Positions 28,438 through 37,532 of a DNA stretch of 64,000 nt are shown piece after piece (position 1 is the stretch's first letter; each line of letters starts with the position of its first letter). This DNA is from Candidatus Thalassarchaeum sp. (GTDB taxonomy: Archaea; Thermoplasmatota; Poseidoniia; Poseidoniales; Thalassarchaeaceae), in contig JADHRW010000006.1 in assembly GCA_016777225.1 (NCBI GenBank), positions 34,618 through 98,617 of the forward strand, written 5' to 3'. Under the pieces are notes generated by a model. It saw only the letters and a list, made by a program, of their open reading frames with translations, was not told the DNA's origin and searched no databases. Position numbers and translations under genes: made by a program.

Positions 28438-29502
28438 ATGACTTCTACAAGAGCATTCAGAGGGATTCCAGTAAGTACTGTATCAGATATATTGGTAATA
28501 TTGTTCATATCTATACTTGCAATCATACATTTGAAAGTAGTAATACAACCACTTGTAATTGCTACTTTACTTTTCTTACTGATAAGACCACCTGCTAATT
28601 GGTTGGAACAAAGATTTGGTCACCCACTTCTGGCATATGGGGGTCTGATTACAATTATTGCTACAATCATTTTTCTTGCATCACAAGTACTTTATTCAAA
28701 CCTTACTGAATTTACAGAAATCGGTACTCAGCAGCGAATCACAGACGCATTTTCAGAGAAAATGTCTCGACTTGAAAATACAAAGATTTTTGGATATGAA
28801 ATCGATACTTCTGGTTTAGAAGAATTAGTGAGTATTGATGTCATTACAAACTTTGCAACTAATTTTGTAGGTTCTATAGCAGGATTTACTGCTAGTGCAG
28901 TTACGATTTTCATATTCCTTCTATTCATTATACTCGAAGCAGAGACACTTCCTAATCGTATTAAGGCAGCCTATCCTGAAGAAGTAGACAGGTTCAAGAA
29001 AATAGCATCTAATTCTGGAGCTGGAATTAATACTTATGTTGTCACTAGAGCGACAGTTGCCTTAGGACAAGCTATAATTGCTGCAATGATTCTTTGGTAC
29101 TTAGAAATCCCTGGTTGGTTCCTCTGGGCATCAATTACATTCTTTTTAGATTTCATACCGTATATCGGAGCATTAATTTCCATGATACCTCCTGGTATTC
29201 TTGCATTGATTCTATTAGAACCTGGAAATGCTTTATTGATGATAGCACTATTGATTGGAAATCAACAAGCATGGGGCGCTTTTGTGGAGCCTCAATTATC
29301 TGGTCAGAGGCTTGATATGTCTCCAATTGTGTTACTAATATTAGTTTCTTTTTGGGGCTGGGCGTGGGGGATAATGGGCGCCGTTCTTGGCGTCCCTCTT
29401 GCAGTAATTATGAAGATAGCATTAGAAAGCGATCCTCGTACAAGACCAATTGCATTACTCCTTTCTCAAAATCCAAAGCCGTATAATGATGAAGAAGAAT
29501 AA
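28438..29502 (+). CDS. AI-2E family transporter
   Basis: 354 residues with the typical AI-2E exporter superfamily arrangement. Two to three N-terminal helices (VVIQPLVIATLLFLLIRPPA) are followed by a soluble stretch (about 90-140), then helices at 150-170 and four more to the C terminus. The family motif appears in the last part: FLDFIPYIGALISMIPPGIL, then VEPQLSGQRLDMSPIVLLI and GAVLGVPLAVIMKI. Members are now known to include sodium/proton antiporters, and export of autoinducer-2 is shown for only a few, so the substrate is open. Its end is 2 bases from the converging thiamine pyrophosphokinase gene. Confidence 0.85.
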   Translation: MTSTRAFRGIPVSTVSDILVILFISILAIIHLKVVIQPLVIATLLFLLIRPPANWLEQRFGHPLLAYGGLITIIATIIFLASQVLYSNLTEFTEIGTQQRITDAFSEKMSRLENTKIFGYEIDTSGLEELVSIDVITNFATNFVGSIAGFTASAVTIFIFLLFIILEAETLPNRIKAAYPEEVDRFKKIASNSGAGINTYVVTRATVALGQAIIAAMILWYLEIPGWFLWASITFFLDFIPYIGALISMIPPGILALILLEPGNALLMIALLIGNQQAWGAFVEPQLSGQRLDMSPIVLLILVSFWGWAWGIMGAVLGVPLAVIMKIALESDPRTRPIALLLSQNPKPYNDEEE

Positions 29503-29504
29503 TA

Positions 29505-30107
29505 TTAATTTTCAATAATTAGTGCTATTATTCCATCAGATTTAATCATTAATGTTTCATCATTTCCTCTATTGTGAAGCCCTCTTGTTGACATTTCTAG
29601 TTTTCTATTTTCTAATTCCCACTTAGCACCTTTAATACTAATGTCTTGACATTTTATCAGAGCAAAAACTGAAAACTCTTGATTTTTTCTTATATAAACC
29701 TGGAACTCACCAGTTTGTGAAGTAATTCTATAGGATACTGCATTATGATGATGCAACCGTATTTTTAATTCAGGTGCAGATTCTGCTAATGTTCCCCAAA
29801 TACCTAGAATATGGCCCGGGGAACCACCATCAATTCCTAAAATATCAAACTCAAGAAAACCTCTTTTAGATAATTCTTGTATTGTTTTAGTTAAGTCACT
29901 GTGAGAATCATCTGATAAATATGTCATTTCTATATTGGTATCTTTGGAAATAGAATCTAAATCACCTAATGTCTCTTTAACCATAAAACCACAAGACTTT
30001 GCCTTTGCAGTTCCTCCATCTACTCCAAATAATGGCGATAAATTCCCTAATGATTTAATTGTCTGTAAACTAGGAATATCACCATTACACCAAAGAAAAG
30101 CTCTCAT
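29505..30107 (-). CDS. Thiamine pyrophosphokinase-like protein
   Basis: Transfers pyrophosphate from ATP to thiamine to give thiamine diphosphate. The 200 residues contain a glycine-rich N-terminal GVDGGTAKA, the metal-binding LGDLDSI, and DDSHSDLTKTIQEL (the family's TDLxKAL motif), then a C-terminal beta domain ending HNRGNDETLMIKSDG, like the TPK thiamine-binding sandwich. ATG 30107 is used, since the upstream ATG at 30128 would overlap the previous gene. It follows the M29-like gene by 4 bases and is probably in its operon. Confidence 0.75.
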   Translation of the reverse strand: MRAFLWCNGDIPSLQTIKSLGNLSPLFGVDGGTAKAKSCGFMVKETLGDLDSISKDTNIEMTYLSDDSHSDLTKTIQELSKRGFLEFDILGIDGGSPGHILGIWGTLAESAPELKIRLHHHNAVSYRITSQTGEFQVYIRKNQEFSVFALIKCQDISIKGAKWELENRKLEMSTRGLHNRGNDETLMIKSDGIIALIIEN

Positions 30108-30111
30108 AACT

Positions 30112-31146
30112 TCATTTCCTTCTGGCAATTATTTTTCCATCTTTAACTAGATCAATATCTTGTAATTCAATAGTAGGTTTCAGAATTACTCCCCTCATTT
30201 GTAAACCAATATTATTCTTCCCCCCATAAGCAGAATTATCTCCTAATACAAAATGAGCTGCGCCCCTAACAACTTGATCTTCAAGTAAATTACCAACTAC
30301 CTTAGCTCTTGAGTTCATCCCAAAACCAAATTCAGCAACTGTTTTTACTAGTGCAGCTTTTGATTTATTTAGTGGTTTACTAACTTCTGCAAATATTGAA
30401 TTTATTTTTTCTGAGATCTCACTCTCTGAAATATTCGTAACAATTCCATTTTCTACTTCCATAATTATTGGTTCTTGTATTAAATTTCCTTCCCATGATC
30501 CATCAATGACAATTCTTCCATTCATGGTCTCTTCTTTTGGGAAAACAAAGACTCGTCCTGATGGTAAATTCATGACTTGTCCCGGTCTATTGCAAATTCC
30601 ATTATCGTCAGTCCTCCATTTAGCCCCAATACTGAATCTAATATCGGTGCCCCCTGGTGATGTAACTCTAACATCTCTTTTTCTTCGAAATATTGAAGTT
30701 AATCCAGAGATTTCTTTCTGAAGAGCGTTATAATCCGCTGTCATACCCCCAATGGAAAACATATTTTCATTAATTCCCGGCATTGAAATAATTCTAGTTC
30801 TACCAGTCCTTGAAGCATTTATTCTTGCCTTAGTATGTGTTAGTGAGCTTTTTGTGGCTAGAATGACGACATCCTGTTTTCTCATTAATTCTGCCACATA
30901 ATCTGGCGGTTCACTTCCTTTTTTATCAGATGTGGGCATCATCATCATGAGAGTTCTATCAGTTACTTCTGCTGCCGCTTCATACAATGCCCTTCCTATG
31001 GCTGAACTTCCAGGATCTGTTACAATTAAAACTGGCTCAAATGGGCGAATTTGTAGACAAGTACGAATCACTGATCGCGCTGAAGTTAGCATAGACTCAG
31101 AATCATTTTCTGAGTCGCCAATGTTATCTCCTAACTCTCCGCTCAT
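30112..31146 (-). CDS. M29 aminopeptidase-like protein with altered metal site
   Basis: A 344-residue relative of M29 aminopeptidases (also related to NicX-type dioxygenases). The family layout is clear: NLPSGRVFVFP, AEFGFGMNSRAKVVGNLLED, GAAHFVLGDNSAYGG and KPTIELQD. Yet several metal-binding residues differ. In active members the first motif has Gly-Glu where this one has Gly197-Arg198, and the His-x-Asp pair before the last motif is Gln316-Met-Arg318. Glu289 and His298 are kept. So hydrolase activity with the usual two-metal centre is unlikely; it may bind a ligand or have another reaction. It precedes thiamine pyrophosphokinase by 4 bases. Confidence 0.7.
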   Translation of the reverse strand: MSGELGDNIGDSENDSESMLTSARSVIRTCLQIRPFEPVLIVTDPGSSAIGRALYEAAAEVTDRTLMMMMPTSDKKGSEPPDYVAELMRKQDVVILATKSSLTHTKARINASRTGRTRIISMPGINENMFSIGGMTADYNALQKEISGLTSIFRRKRDVRVTSPGGTDIRFSIGAKWRTDDNGICNRPGQVMNLPSGRVFVFPKEETMNGRIVIDGSWEGNLIQEPIIMEVENGIVTNISESEISEKINSIFAEVSKPLNKSKAALVKTVAEFGFGMNSRAKVVGNLLEDQVVRGAAHFVLGDNSAYGGKNNIGLQMRGVILKPTIELQDIDLVKDGKIIARRK

Positions 31147-31250
31147 CTATTTTCACCCCTACACAAGAGCCCCACTTCTTCAACACAACGACTCTAAATG
31201 TCAAAACAATTAACCAAGTTTATGATATATAGCCCGATATTGCGATATAT

Positions 31251-32057
31251 ATGAGAGGAGTTTTAGCTATACGAATTTTCTCTCTATTTGCGGTAACTTG
31301 TTTGATTTCAGGAATTATAATGAACCTTAGTAATTCGAGTGAGGTGCAACTACAAACAGATAAATTTTTCGAAGTAGATTCCGAAATGGCTACTGAAGAT
31401 ATAGCACCGGTAGTAGCCCCTGAACCAAGAGACAACGCGGATACAAAAATTTCTACAGACAAATCTGTTGAATTAATTCTTTTAGGAGCAGGAGGATTTT
31501 CTTCTCTTCTCCTGGGGTCACTATTCTCTGAAATATTTAAAATAACAGTACTAGTTTCTTTATTGACTCCACTAGTTTCTAAAACTAAGAGTCGCAATGA
31601 TCTTCTTACTAGAGGCCGTATACTAGGATATCTTGAGGCTAATGCAGGTATACATTTCTCTGCATTAAGAGATTCTTTGGGGCTGGCTAATGGAGTGACT
31701 GCCTATCATTTACAAGTATTAGAGAAGAATGGTAAGATAATTTCTTGGAAAGATGGGAAACTTAGGAGATATGCTATTTCAGAAATCTCCAAATCAAAAT
31801 TAGAAACTATCCGTAATCCTATTATGGGTACCAGATTGGCGATACTAGAAGTTTTATCAAATTCTGGAAGAATTGGTATTTCTAGTTCTGAAATTAGTAA
31901 AAAACTTTCAATTTCTCGACAATTAATGAGTTACCATATTTCCGAATTGAGAAAGTATGACTATATTGATACTATTTCAGATTCCAGAAGACCCAAGTGG
32001 ATAATCACTAATTTAGGTAACAATGCGTTAAATTCTTCAATTACTTTCGATAATTAA
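31251..32057 (+). CDS. Membrane-anchored regulator with two winged-helix domains
   Basis: A 268-residue protein. Residues 7-25 form a membrane helix, followed by an acidic loop of about 45 residues outside, a second membrane segment (about 75-105), and then two consecutive winged-helix domains. The first has GIHFSALRDSLGLANGVTAY (about 126-185). The second has GISSSEISKKLSISRQLMSY (about 200-260). Such membrane-tethered ArsR/MarR-like regulators occur in archaea and may link an external signal to promoters; none is assigned here. It stands alone in the plus direction, starting 104 bases from the divergent M29-like gene. Confidence 0.75.
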   Translation: MRGVLAIRIFSLFAVTCLISGIIMNLSNSSEVQLQTDKFFEVDSEMATEDIAPVVAPEPRDNADTKISTDKSVELILLGAGGFSSLLLGSLFSEIFKITVLVSLLTPLVSKTKSRNDLLTRGRILGYLEANAGIHFSALRDSLGLANGVTAYHLQVLEKNGKIISWKDGKLRRYAISEISKSKLETIRNPIMGTRLAILEVLSNSGRIGISSSEISKKLSISRQLMSYHISELRKYDYIDTISDSRRPKWIITNLGNNALNSSITFDN

Positions 32058-32116
32058 CGTAAAAAGTTATTGAAAATGTCTTTATTGATGTTATGTAGTA
32101 ATTATTTGATGCATCA

Positions 32117-32359
32117 ATGACTCAAAAGGACATTTATATTAAGTATAGATCTAATGATAAAGTTTTGATGGATCAGGAATTGGACATACAAATTGCTGCG
32201 CTAATTTTCTTAGCTGGCACACAAAGCCTCGGCTCCGATCATGCAGACGAAGCCGTTGAAAAATCGACCGCCATAGCAAATGAAGAATCCGATGATATTA
32301 ATCCGGCAACGGTAGAAGGGTATCTTAGTTTTTTATCTGTAAATCATTATCTTGTGTAA
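32117..32359 (+). CDS. Small protein, unknown
   Basis: An 80-residue acidic protein (calculated by eye from many Asp and Glu) that I do not recognise. The N-terminal half is helical with a hydrophobic stretch (IQIAALIFLAG); the middle is rich in Ala, Asp and Glu; the end is YLSFLSVNHYLV. It lies alone 59 bases after the regulator gene and 57 bases before a lipoprotein gene. It is accepted as a gene for its full use of the gap and typical codon choice, but no homology supports it. Confidence 0.45.
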   Translation: MTQKDIYIKYRSNDKVLMDQELDIQIAALIFLAGTQSLGSDHADEAVEKSTAIANEESDDINPATVEGYLSFLSVNHYLV

Positions 32360-32416
32360 TATTTGTAAAGTCAATATACCAACTTATTCATAATAGACCA
32401 CTAGTTGGGTCAATTT

Positions 32417-34828
32417 ATGCAGGGAAGACCTCAAATAACTATTTTTGTATTGTTTATCTTATTATCTTCAGGATGCCTTGGAGTAATTGATGACCTAAAT
32501 GATAGTATTGATGACAGTATAATATTAATTGATGATGAATATCCACAATTAGATTTATCTGAGCGTATTTTTGGTAGTCCTCAATTAGTGAGTTACCAGC
32601 AATGTAGTGACTTACTATCTGATCTTAAGCAATCAGTATATGATGAAATGTTAGTTCAGTTAGATCAGCAATCATATTACCATTGGACCCCGAATTGGGT
32701 TGGAGACAATTTTATGTGGCGTGATGGAGATATAGCTCTAGCCGAGAGTTTAGGTGAGGATATGTCGGCTACTACTACCACTACTACGGATAACGATGAT
32801 AGGACCGGTGAGTATTCAGGAACAAATAATCAAGAATCTGGAGTCGATGAAGCGGATTTCATAAAAACAGATGGTCATTATATTTACATGATTAATGGAG
32901 ATAAATTACTGATTATGGAAGTTCCTGAATTTGGGGAGCTCAATCTATTATCTAATACTACAATGATAGGCTCTCCCATGCAAATGATGCTTGAAGGTAA
33001 TAGGCTTGTTATTACCTCCAGTCTCAATTACTGGAACCTCCCCTCCGGTCATCCTTTACTAGATCTCATGGGGCATGAAGAAAGCTACACTTACTTTGAC
33101 GGAGACGGGGAATCAAAAACAAATACTTACATTCGTTATGAGAGTCTCGTGATGTATACTATTGTTGATATTACTGATAAGTTAAATCCTGTAGTAGAAA
33201 AAGAATTACTAATCGAGGGTAATTACCATACAGCTAGACTAGTTGATGGCACAGTACGTTCAGTAACTCACTTATACACATATTTTCAAGGTATTCAATC
33301 ATGGGTAAGTCTTCCTAATAACTACTATCAAATAGAAGATAGATATGAACAAATGAATATCTGGAATCAGTCCTTATTGGAAACAATAAACTCTAACAAC
33401 GCTATTATTCAGTCACTTACACTTGATGATTTCATTCCACAAATGTATGAGAGTACTTCTGAAAGCGAATCTCCATACGTTAAAACGTCACTTATTTCAG
33501 ATGATTGTAGTGAGTTTTCGGCGAGTCCCGAAACAACAGTTCGAGGTTTAACTACAATAATGACAATGAAAATGTTCGAAGAAGTTGTTGAGTTTGAAGT
33601 AGATCACATAACTTCTAGATGGGCACATGTTTATTCTTCTGGAAATACTCTTGTTTTAGCAGAACCAACAGCTGATTGGTGGTGGTTTTGGAGAAATAAT
33701 GATTTTGAAGATACAACTAATATTCATGCATTTGATATATCGGATGGCAATACTACATCTTACATTGGTTCCGGACGTGTATCTGGTACTGTTCAAGATC
33801 AGTTTTCAATGAGCGAGTTTCAAGGCTCTATCCGAATAGCATCTACATCCGATGCGTGGGGTCGTTGGTGGCTTGAAGGAGAGATAGATGAAAATGGAGA
33901 TCCAATTTTTACAGGCCCTACAAATCAGGTAACGATTCTTCAACAGTCGGAGGGCTCATTGGTGGAAGTAGGTATTGTCGAGGATATTGCACCTAATGAA
34001 ACAATTTGGAGTGCGAGATTTATAGGTGATAGAGGATATTTGGTCACTTTTGAAAATGTAGATCCTCTTTGGGTACTTGATTTATCAAATCCATTAGATC
34101 CTCAAATTCTTGGAGAATTAGAAATACCTGGTGTTTCTACATACATCCATCCAGTAGATGATGATCACCTACTTACAATAGGAATAGGTCCTGGTGATGA
34201 AGGTATAGGTCTTGATTGGTCTACTACTCAAGTTTCATTATTTGATGTAAGTGATCCCTCTAATCCAGTACTTTCTGATATCGAAGTATTATCTCCGGGA
34301 TATGTCGATGAAAATTGTGATGAAATCAGATCCTGTGGATGGTCCTGGTCTTGGTCAGAAGCAAGTTATGAGCACAAAGCATTCACATATTGGGGTCCGG
34401 AAGAGATGTTAGCAGTGCCCCTTTCTACATACAGGTATAATTGGGAAAATAACGGTGAGTCATATACACATAATTATGAATATGTTTCAACACTTAAAAT
34501 GATAAATGTGGATGTTGAAAATGAATCATTAAGTTTACATGGTACTGCCAATCATTCTGATTTTTATAATGTAGATGAAAGTAACTCTTGGTATGGTTCT
34601 CAGAATAGTATCCGTCGCTCTATTTTCATGGGTGAATTTATTTATTCATTCTCAGCATTCGGGGCAACAGTTCACAAAGTTGATGATATGTCAGTTCAGG
34701 TTGAATTAGATTTACCTGGCCATTATTTTAATGATTATACTGTTTTGGTAGAATCTGAAGATAGTGGCGAATCTGAGGAAGAGATGCATCCTTGTAATAC
34801 GGAAGATGCAGAAGCTTGCGAAGATTGA
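32417..34828 (+). CDS. Secreted beta-propeller lipoprotein (COG4880-like)
   Basis: ATG 32417 is chosen over TTG 32405 because a lipoprotein signal starts there: a basic N terminus, FVLFILL core and lipobox LSSGC with Cys near residue 20. The remaining 780 residues look like the secreted beta-propeller family (COG4880). They show repeated blades with ADFIKTDGHYIYMINGDKLL, VVDITDKLNPVVEKELLIEG-like and LWVLDLSNPLDPQILGELEI segments. The mature protein would be tethered outside the membrane by lipid at Cys. The family's role is unknown; propellers usually bind proteins or ligands. The stop abuts dihydroorotase on the other strand. Confidence 0.8.
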   Translation: MQGRPQITIFVLFILLSSGCLGVIDDLNDSIDDSIILIDDEYPQLDLSERIFGSPQLVSYQQCSDLLSDLKQSVYDEMLVQLDQQSYYHWTPNWVGDNFMWRDGDIALAESLGEDMSATTTTTTDNDDRTGEYSGTNNQESGVDEADFIKTDGHYIYMINGDKLLIMEVPEFGELNLLSNTTMIGSPMQMMLEGNRLVITSSLNYWNLPSGHPLLDLMGHEESYTYFDGDGESKTNTYIRYESLVMYTIVDITDKLNPVVEKELLIEGNYHTARLVDGTVRSVTHLYTYFQGIQSWVSLPNNYYQIEDRYEQMNIWNQSLLETINSNNAIIQSLTLDDFIPQMYESTSESESPYVKTSLISDDCSEFSASPETTVRGLTTIMTMKMFEEVVEFEVDHITSRWAHVYSSGNTLVLAEPTADWWWFWRNNDFEDTTNIHAFDISDGNTTSYIGSGRVSGTVQDQFSMSEFQGSIRIASTSDAWGRWWLEGEIDENGDPIFTGPTNQVTILQQSEGSLVEVGIVEDIAPNETIWSARFIGDRGYLVTFENVDPLWVLDLSNPLDPQILGELEIPGVSTYIHPVDDDHLLTIGIGPGDEGIGLDWSTTQVSLFDVSDPSNPVLSDIEVLSPGYVDENCDEIRSCGWSWSWSEASYEHKAFTYWGPEEMLAVPLSTYRYNWENNGESYTHNYEYVSTLKMINVDVENESLSLHGTANHSDFYNVDESNSWYGSQNSIRRSIFMGEFIYSFSAFGATVHKVDDMSVQVELDLPGHYFNDYTVLVESEDSGESEEEMHPCNTEDAEACED

Positions 34829-36181
34829 TTATTCAAAAATCAGAGGTCTACCTGTACTACCTGGTGTAGAAATAATGTTTCCTCTCAATTCACCATCTCT
34901 AGTTCTTGAATGAACAACTTCTCCATCCACAATAGTATGTATTGGCCAACCAGTCAAAGAACGTCCCGCATAAGGAGTCCAACCAACTTTTGTCCATGTA
35001 TCAGCGTCCTGTATTGTTCTACTATTTTCTAAGTCAACCAAAGTTAAATCCCCATCAAAACCCTCAATTAATGAACCCTTATTTTTGATTCCATAAACCT
35101 TAGCAGGACCAGCACACATCCATCTTACAACATCAGATACAGTACATTTCCCATCAATTGCATGTGTTAGCATTAAGGGAAGAGAAGTTTCAACACCAGG
35201 CATTCCTGCAGGAGCCTTTGGAAACCCAACTGATTTTGATTCCAGTGTGTGTGGAGCATGATCTGTGACGATGCAATCAATAGTGCCATCTTTGAGGCGT
35301 TCCCATAGTTTTTCTTTATCATCTGAATAACGAATTGGTGGATTCATTAGTGCTCGAACACCTAATTCTTCGACATCATCTTGATCGAATGTAAGATGTT
35401 GTCCACAGACTTCTGTAGTTATTAAATCTCCTTTATTCGAGGCTAACCAGTCCGCCTCGGCTCCACTTGTTAAGTGAACAATATGCAAACGATGGGAGTA
35501 ATCTTTCGCTAAAGATGAAGCACGTTTCGTTGCTAAAAGAGCACACTCGACATCTCGATATTCTGCATGAGCTGCAATGTCTGTTCGATTTTTAAATTCT
35601 GGAAATCTTGATTGTAAACGATTTTCATCTTCTGCATGTGTTGCAATAATCCCTCCTGTATTTGCAAAAATATTTTCAAGATGTTTTTGCTCATGCACAA
35701 GTAAATCTCCTGTGCTACTACCCATGAAAATCTTAATTCCACAGACACCATCCATCCCTTCTATACTCTGTAAATCAGCGAGATTGTTTGTCGTAGCTCC
35801 AATAAAGAAACCATGGTGTGTAACTGCTTTTTGAGCCGCGGAAGCAATCTTTGCTTCCAGAGATACACGACTTGTTGCATTGGGGAGTGTATTTGGCATA
35901 TCAAGAAATGATGTAATTCCACCCGCAGCAGCGGCTCTACTGCCGCTCTCTAAGTCTTCTTTCTCTGGATGTCCAGGGTCTCTAAAGTGAACATGAGGGT
36001 CAATGGCACCCGGCAATAAGTATAATCCTGTACCATCAATTACAAATTCTCCAATATCTGGTTCTAGCCCACCTTGAGGTGCAATAGTTTTGATTAAACC
36101 ATCAGCAACACGAAGATCACCTTCAACAATTCTATTGGGAAGAACCATGTTCGCATTTTGTATTAGTAATCCATTTCTCAT
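34829..36181 (-). CDS. pyrC: Dihydroorotase
   Basis: Closes carbamoyl-aspartate to dihydroorotate in pyrimidine synthesis. The amidohydrolase metal site is complete: HVHFRDPG, the lysine that becomes carboxylated in CGIKIFMGS, THAEDE, HIVHLTSG and the final Asp in TDHAPHT. Length 450 from ATG 36181 agrees with type I (class I) enzymes. The frame can begin at ATG 36229, but the extra 16 residues look unrelated to the family. Allantoinases are close relatives; context does not exclude them, but nothing nearby suggests allantoin use. There is no gap to the lipoprotein gene at its 3' end. Confidence 0.88.
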   Translation of the reverse strand: MRNGLLIQNANMVLPNRIVEGDLRVADGLIKTIAPQGGLEPDIGEFVIDGTGLYLLPGAIDPHVHFRDPGHPEKEDLESGSRAAAAGGITSFLDMPNTLPNATSRVSLEAKIASAAQKAVTHHGFFIGATTNNLADLQSIEGMDGVCGIKIFMGSSTGDLLVHEQKHLENIFANTGGIIATHAEDENRLQSRFPEFKNRTDIAAHAEYRDVECALLATKRASSLAKDYSHRLHIVHLTSGAEADWLASNKGDLITTEVCGQHLTFDQDDVEELGVRALMNPPIRYSDDKEKLWERLKDGTIDCIVTDHAPHTLESKSVGFPKAPAGMPGVETSLPLMLTHAIDGKCTVSDVVRWMCAGPAKVYGIKNKGSLIEGFDGDLTLVDLENSRTIQDADTWTKVGWTPYAGRSLTGWPIHTIVDGEVVHSRTRDGELRGNIISTPGSTGRPLIFE

Positions 36182-36260
36182 AGCGTTCTCAGTATTGCGG
36201 GTCAACTGGCACCACATGACTGTTATCATACGTTAATGTGGAAAAATCTTTCTAGACGTC

Positions 36261-36269
36261 TTAAAATAA
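36261..36269 (+). promoter_or_regulatory. TATA element of the initiator tRNA gene
   Basis: TTAAAATAA is centred 25 bases before the first tRNA base, the expected place for an archaeal box A. The site is inferred from position and composition. Confidence 0.5.
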
Positions 36270-36289
36270 GTAAGGCTGTAGGGTTGTCT

Positions 36290-36364
36290 ATCGAGTTGGA
36301 GTAGTCAGGTTATCTCGTCGGGCTCATAACCCGGAGACCGGTGGTTCAAATCCACCACTCGATA
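36290..36364 (+). tRNA. Initiator tRNA-Met (CAT)
   Basis: A complete cloverleaf: acceptor ATCGAGT pairing with ACTCGAT, D-loop with AGG, anticodon stem TCGGG/CCCGG, loop CTCATAA with anticodon CAT, and T-arm GGTGG-TTCAAAT-CCACC. CCA is encoded at 36365-36367. Two features mark it as the initiator rather than the elongator: an A1-T72 first acceptor pair, as in archaeal and eukaryotic initiators, and three G-C pairs next to the anticodon loop. There is no intron. It lies alone between dihydroorotase and radA. Confidence 0.92.
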
Positions 36365-36384
36365 CCAAAACGAAATCTAAACTA

Positions 36385-36434
36385 AAAGTGAAAAAAAGGT
36401 CAACTAAGAGCATGTTCTTCTTTTTTTTCACTTT
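36385..36434 (+). terminator. Inverted repeat with T-run after the tRNA
   Basis: AAAGTGAAAAAAA (36385-36397) pairs exactly with TTTTTTTCACTTT (36422-36434), giving a 13-base stem around a 24-base loop, starting 18 bases after the tRNA CCA. The right arm contains a long T-run, which alone can end archaeal transcription. It may end tRNA transcription or shape the RNA upstream of radA. Confidence 0.45.
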
Positions 36435-36498
36435 CAATTATAATTCGGGGCCTTTTATTTATTCATATACTTTCTAATACCCCGGAGTATCATAAAAG

Positions 36499-36504
36499 GG
36501 TGAT
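36499..36504 (+). promoter_or_regulatory. Shine-Dalgarno site of radA
   Basis: GGTGAT lies 3 bases before ATG 36508 and matches the 16S tail complement. An AT-rich stretch at 36453-36463 (TTTTATTTATT) may be the TATA element. Confidence 0.5.
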
Positions 36505-36507
36505 TAG

Positions 36508-37509
36508 ATGGCAAAGAAAACTGCGAGTGAAAATATAGATGAAGATGAAATAACAATTGACATAGATGAACCAGAGATGACAATAGAAGATCTCCCTGGT
36601 GTAGGTCCTGCTACAGCAGAAAAACTCAGAGAAGCTGGATTTGAAGAACTACTTGCTATAGCAGTAATGAGTCCAATGGAATTGGCCGAACAAGCTGAAT
36701 TAGGCGAAGCGGTATCATCAAAGATAATTCAGGCTGCAAAAAAATTGGCTAATATTGGTGGATTTATCAGTGGTAATGCGTTGCTTGAAAGACGCCAAAC
36801 TGTTCAAAAGTTAACCTCAGGCACCACTTCAATTGATGAATTACTAGGTGGTGGTTTTGAAACTCAATCAATTTGTGAAGTATTCGGAGAGTTTGGAAGT
36901 GGTAAGACTCAGATTGGTCATCAATTAGCTGTTAATACAATCCTCCCATTGTCTAAAGGTGGACTAAATGGTGAAGTATTTTATATTGATACTGAAGACA
37001 CTTTCCGTCCAGAAAGAATAGCACAAATGGCTGAAGCAGTAGGAATGGCTCCACAAGACGCCTTAGATAGAATTCACGTAGCTAGAGCGTACAACTCAGC
37101 TCATCAGATGTTACTTGTAGATGAGATAAAAAGAATGTCTAAATCAATAGATGTTAAGTTAGTCATTGTAGATTCTTTAACAAGTCATTTCCGGGCAGAG
37201 TATGTTGGCAGAGGAATGTTAGCTCCTAGGCAACAAAAATTAAATCGTCATTTGAAAGAATTAAAACAACTTTCAGATGTCCAAAATGCTTTGATACTAG
37301 TCACAAATCAAGTTATGTCTAATCCTGCAGCATTATGGGGAGATCCAACGAAAGCAATAGGCGGACATATAGTTGGTCACGCTAGTACATTCCGACTTTA
37401 TTTAAGGAAATCAAAGGGTGGCAGACGTATTGCACGTCTTATTGACAGCCCTAACCTTCCTGAAGGTGAAGCGGTCTTTACCGTGACAGCCGAGGGTCTG
37501 ACTGATTAA
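36508..37509 (+). CDS. radA: DNA repair and recombination protein RadA
   Basis: The archaeal Rad51/RecA-type recombinase, forming filaments on single-stranded DNA for strand exchange. The 333-residue protein is typical: an acidic N terminus, a helix-hairpin-helix domain ([17 protein letters not shown]), the short linker with the polymerisation Phe (GGFISGNAL), Walker [10 protein letters not shown] at residues 127-135, Walker [15 protein letters not shown], and the L2 region with NQVMSNP. It is a single gene downstream of the initiator tRNA, with its own Shine-Dalgarno sequence. Confidence 0.97.
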   Translation: MAKKTASENIDEDEITIDIDEPEMTIEDLPGVGPATAEKLREAGFEELLAIAVMSPMELAEQAELGEAVSSKIIQAAKKLANIGGFISGNALLERRQTVQKLTSGTTSIDELLGGGFETQSICEVFGEFGSGKTQIGHQLAVNTILPLSKGGLNGEVFYIDTEDTFRPERIAQMAEAVGMAPQDALDRIHVARAYNSAHQMLLVDEIKRMSKSIDVKLVIVDSLTSHFRAEYVGRGMLAPRQQKLNRHLKELKQLSDVQNALILVTNQVMSNPAALWGDPTKAIGGHIVGHASTFRLYLRKSKGGRRIARLIDSPNLPEGEAVFTVTAEGLTD

Positions 37510-37532
37510 TCATCAGAACCCGGCTTGTCCGA

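Noticed and set aside
31220..31597. 125-codon minus-strand frame
   Set aside because: It is antisense to the membrane-anchored regulator, whose domains are recognisable.
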